Source: Alphaproteobacteria bacterium (lineage in GTDB: Bacteria > Pseudomonadota > Alphaproteobacteria > Micavibrionales > SZUA-601). Taken from it: a stretch of 5,600 bases of DNA. The notes under the pieces were generated by a model. That model did not search any database and was not told the DNA's origin. It saw only the letters and a program-made list of their open reading frames with translations. Below are positions 4,333-5,600 of the stretch, piece by piece (position 1 is the first letter of the stretch; every line of letters begins with the position of its first letter). A program made the translations under genes and the position numbers. The stretch spans positions 1 to 5,600 of the forward strand of contig QKJH01000019.1 of the NCBI GenBank assembly GCA_003250865.1, in the 5' to 3' direction.

Positions 4333-5600
4333 ATGCGCAGAGTTGTTGTTACAGGTATGGGAATTGTATCGCCGCTTGGTGTTGGTGTTGACCATGTATG
4401 GTCGCGTTTGACCAACGGTGAAAGCGGTATCCGTAAAATCGAACATTTTGATGTGTCGGATATTGCTTCGAAAGTGGCCGGTGTCGTGCCTTATGGTGAC
4501 GGTACGGACGGTACGTTTAATCCTGATTTGACAATTGAACAAAAAGAGCAGCGCAAGATGGACAAATTTATCCATTTTGGTTTGGCTGCAACGGATGAAG
4601 CTATTCTTGATAGCGGCTGGAAACCGGAAACGGACGAAGATTTCGAACGTACCGGAGTTCTTATCGGTGCCGGTATTGGTGGTTTGCAAACCATTGAGGC
4701 AACGGCTTCTTTGATGGCTGAACGCGGTACGCGTCGTATTTCGCCGTTCTTTATTCCGTCCTGTCTTATCAATCTGGTTTCGGGTCATGTTTCCATCAAG
4801 TACGGCTACAAAGGGCCGAACCATTCTGTGGTTACAGCTTGTGCCACAGGCACGCACGCCATTGGTGATGCGGCGCGTCTGATTATGTTCGGTGATGCTG
4901 ATGTGATTGTGGCCGGCGGTGCCGAAAGTGCTGTCTGCCGTTTGGGTGTTGCCGGTTTCTCGGCAGCTCGTGCCCTATCTACCGAATATAACGAAACGCC
5001 GGAAAAAGCATCGCGTCCGTTTGACAAAGACCGTGACGGCTTTGTTATCGGTGAAGGAGCAGGTGTAGTTGTCTTGGAAGAGTTGGAACATGCCAAAGCA
5101 CGCGGTGCCAAAATCTATGCCGAAGTGGTCGGTTATGGTCTGTCGGGTGATGCCCACCATATTACCATGCCGTGTCCGGATGGAACGGGCGGTTACCGTG
5201 CCATGAAAGCGGCTTTGCGCAATGCCAACATGCAACCGGATGAAGTCGATTACGTGAATGCTCACGGTACCTCAACGCCAGCCGGTGATGAAATCGAAGC
5301 AGGTGCGGTTAAGCGTCTGTTTGAGAAGACGCTGGATAAATTGTCCATGTCTTCGACCAAATCGGCTATCGGTCACTTGCTGGGTGCAGCGGGTGCCGTG
5401 GAATCCATCTTTTCTATCATGGCTATTCGTACCGGTATTTTGCCGCCGACCCTTAATCTGGATAATGTTTCCGAAGGATGTGTCGGATTGGATTTGGTAC
5501 CGAACAAAGCTAAGAAAAAGGATGTCAAAGTGGCATTGTCAAACTCGTTCGGGTTTGGCGGCACGAATGCCTCCCTGATTTTTAAAGCGTACGAAGGTTA
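4333..5600 (+). CDS. fabF: 3-oxoacyl-[acyl-carrier-protein] synthase II FabF (stop codon cut by window end)
   Basis: A thiolase-fold condensing enzyme that joins malonyl-ACP to acyl-ACP with loss of CO2, forming 3-ketoacyl-ACP; cytoplasmic. There are 422 codons from ATG 4333, then TA at 5599-5600, almost certainly the first two bases of the stop, since the protein ends in the usual NSFGFGGTNASLIF motif plus a few residues and the length is normal. The N-terminus RRVVVTGMGIVSPLG is typical. The active-site nucleophile is Cys170 (TACATGTHAIGDA), and the two catalytic histidines are His311 (NAHGTSTPAGD) and His348 (KSAIGHLLGAAG), with conserved Lys343. GAGIGG near residue 115 and the DKDRDGFVIGEGAG segment also fit. 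The ribosome site AGAGGA lies at 4321-4326, 6 nt before the start. It is separated from acpP by a hairpin terminator. FabB is less likely, given the neighbourhood and the motif set. Confidence 0.97.
   Translation, partial: MRRVVVTGMGIVSPLGVGVDHVWSRLTNGESGIRKIEHFDVSDIASKVAGVVPYGDGTDGTFNPDLTIEQKEQRKMDKFIHFGLAATDEAILDSGWKPETDEDFERTGVLIGAGIGGLQTIEATASLMAERGTRRISPFFIPSCLINLVSGHVSIKYGYKGPNHSVVTACATGTHAIGDAARLIMFGDADVIVAGGAESAVCRLGVAGFSAARALSTEYNETPEKASRPFDKDRDGFVIGEGAGVVVLEELEHAKARGAKIYAEVVGYGLSGDAHHITMPCPDGTGGYRAMKAALRNANMQPDEVDYVNAHGTSTPAGDEIEAGAVKRLFEKTLDKLSMSSTKSAIGHLLGAAGAVESIFSIMAIRTGILPPTLNLDNVSEGCVGLDLVPNKAKKKDVKVALSNSFGFGGTNASLIFKAYEG

Noticed and set aside
4315..4857. 180-codon minus-strand frame opposite fabF
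   Set aside because: It is antisense to the conserved FabF N-terminal half, and its product resembles no protein I know.

Overview
The window suggests an alphaproteobacterium of moderate to low G+C content. The evidence is the gene order fabG-acpP-fabF, the typical alphaproteobacterial look of the acyl carrier protein (SDVAERVKKIVVEHLG start, DSL motif, IPDDAAEKIL), and FabG and FabF of ordinary family length. Genus cannot be read from the window. The first 3 kb look more A+T-rich than the fab genes.

Region 1 (1-2981) holds three consecutive plus-strand genes that I cannot assign to a named family but that are clearly paralogous. Together they carry four copies of a domain of about 115-130 residues. 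Its marks are an LF/IFxGD-like opening, a GETxMTRLxKQFNE block, a GF/GY turn and a KKDxNGDS/T block followed by LL and a conserved Trp. The rhythm resembles very degenerate ankyrin repeats (GxT.. helix, long helix, turn, D..GDTP-like). Gene 1 (5' end outside the window) ends in one copy and closes with a rho-independent terminator. A near-consensus sigma70 promoter then starts genes 2 and 3, which are 45 bp apart and probably one operon. Gene 2 is one copy + one transmembrane helix + a C-terminal domain. Gene 3 is two copies + one transmembrane helix + the same C-terminal domain, so it looks like a gene-1-type half joined to a gene-2-type half.

Region 2 (2982-3097) is a 116-bp junction without a convincing plus-strand gene. 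It contains a minus-strand hairpin followed by six T's and a 22-codon minus-strand reading frame of doubtful status.

Region 3 (3098-5600) is the core type II fatty acid synthesis cluster: fabG (ketoacyl-ACP reductase), acpP (acyl carrier protein) and fabF (ketoacyl-ACP synthase II, complete except for the last base of its apparent stop codon). FabF condenses malonyl-ACP with acyl-ACP, FabG reduces the 3-keto product, and AcpP carries every intermediate. acpP appears to have its own promoter(s) in a 160-bp leader, and a strong hairpin terminator separates it from fabF. This arrangement would yield more acpP than fabF mRNA. fabD, a common upstream neighbour of fabG, is not present here; the paralogous membrane-protein genes occupy that place.
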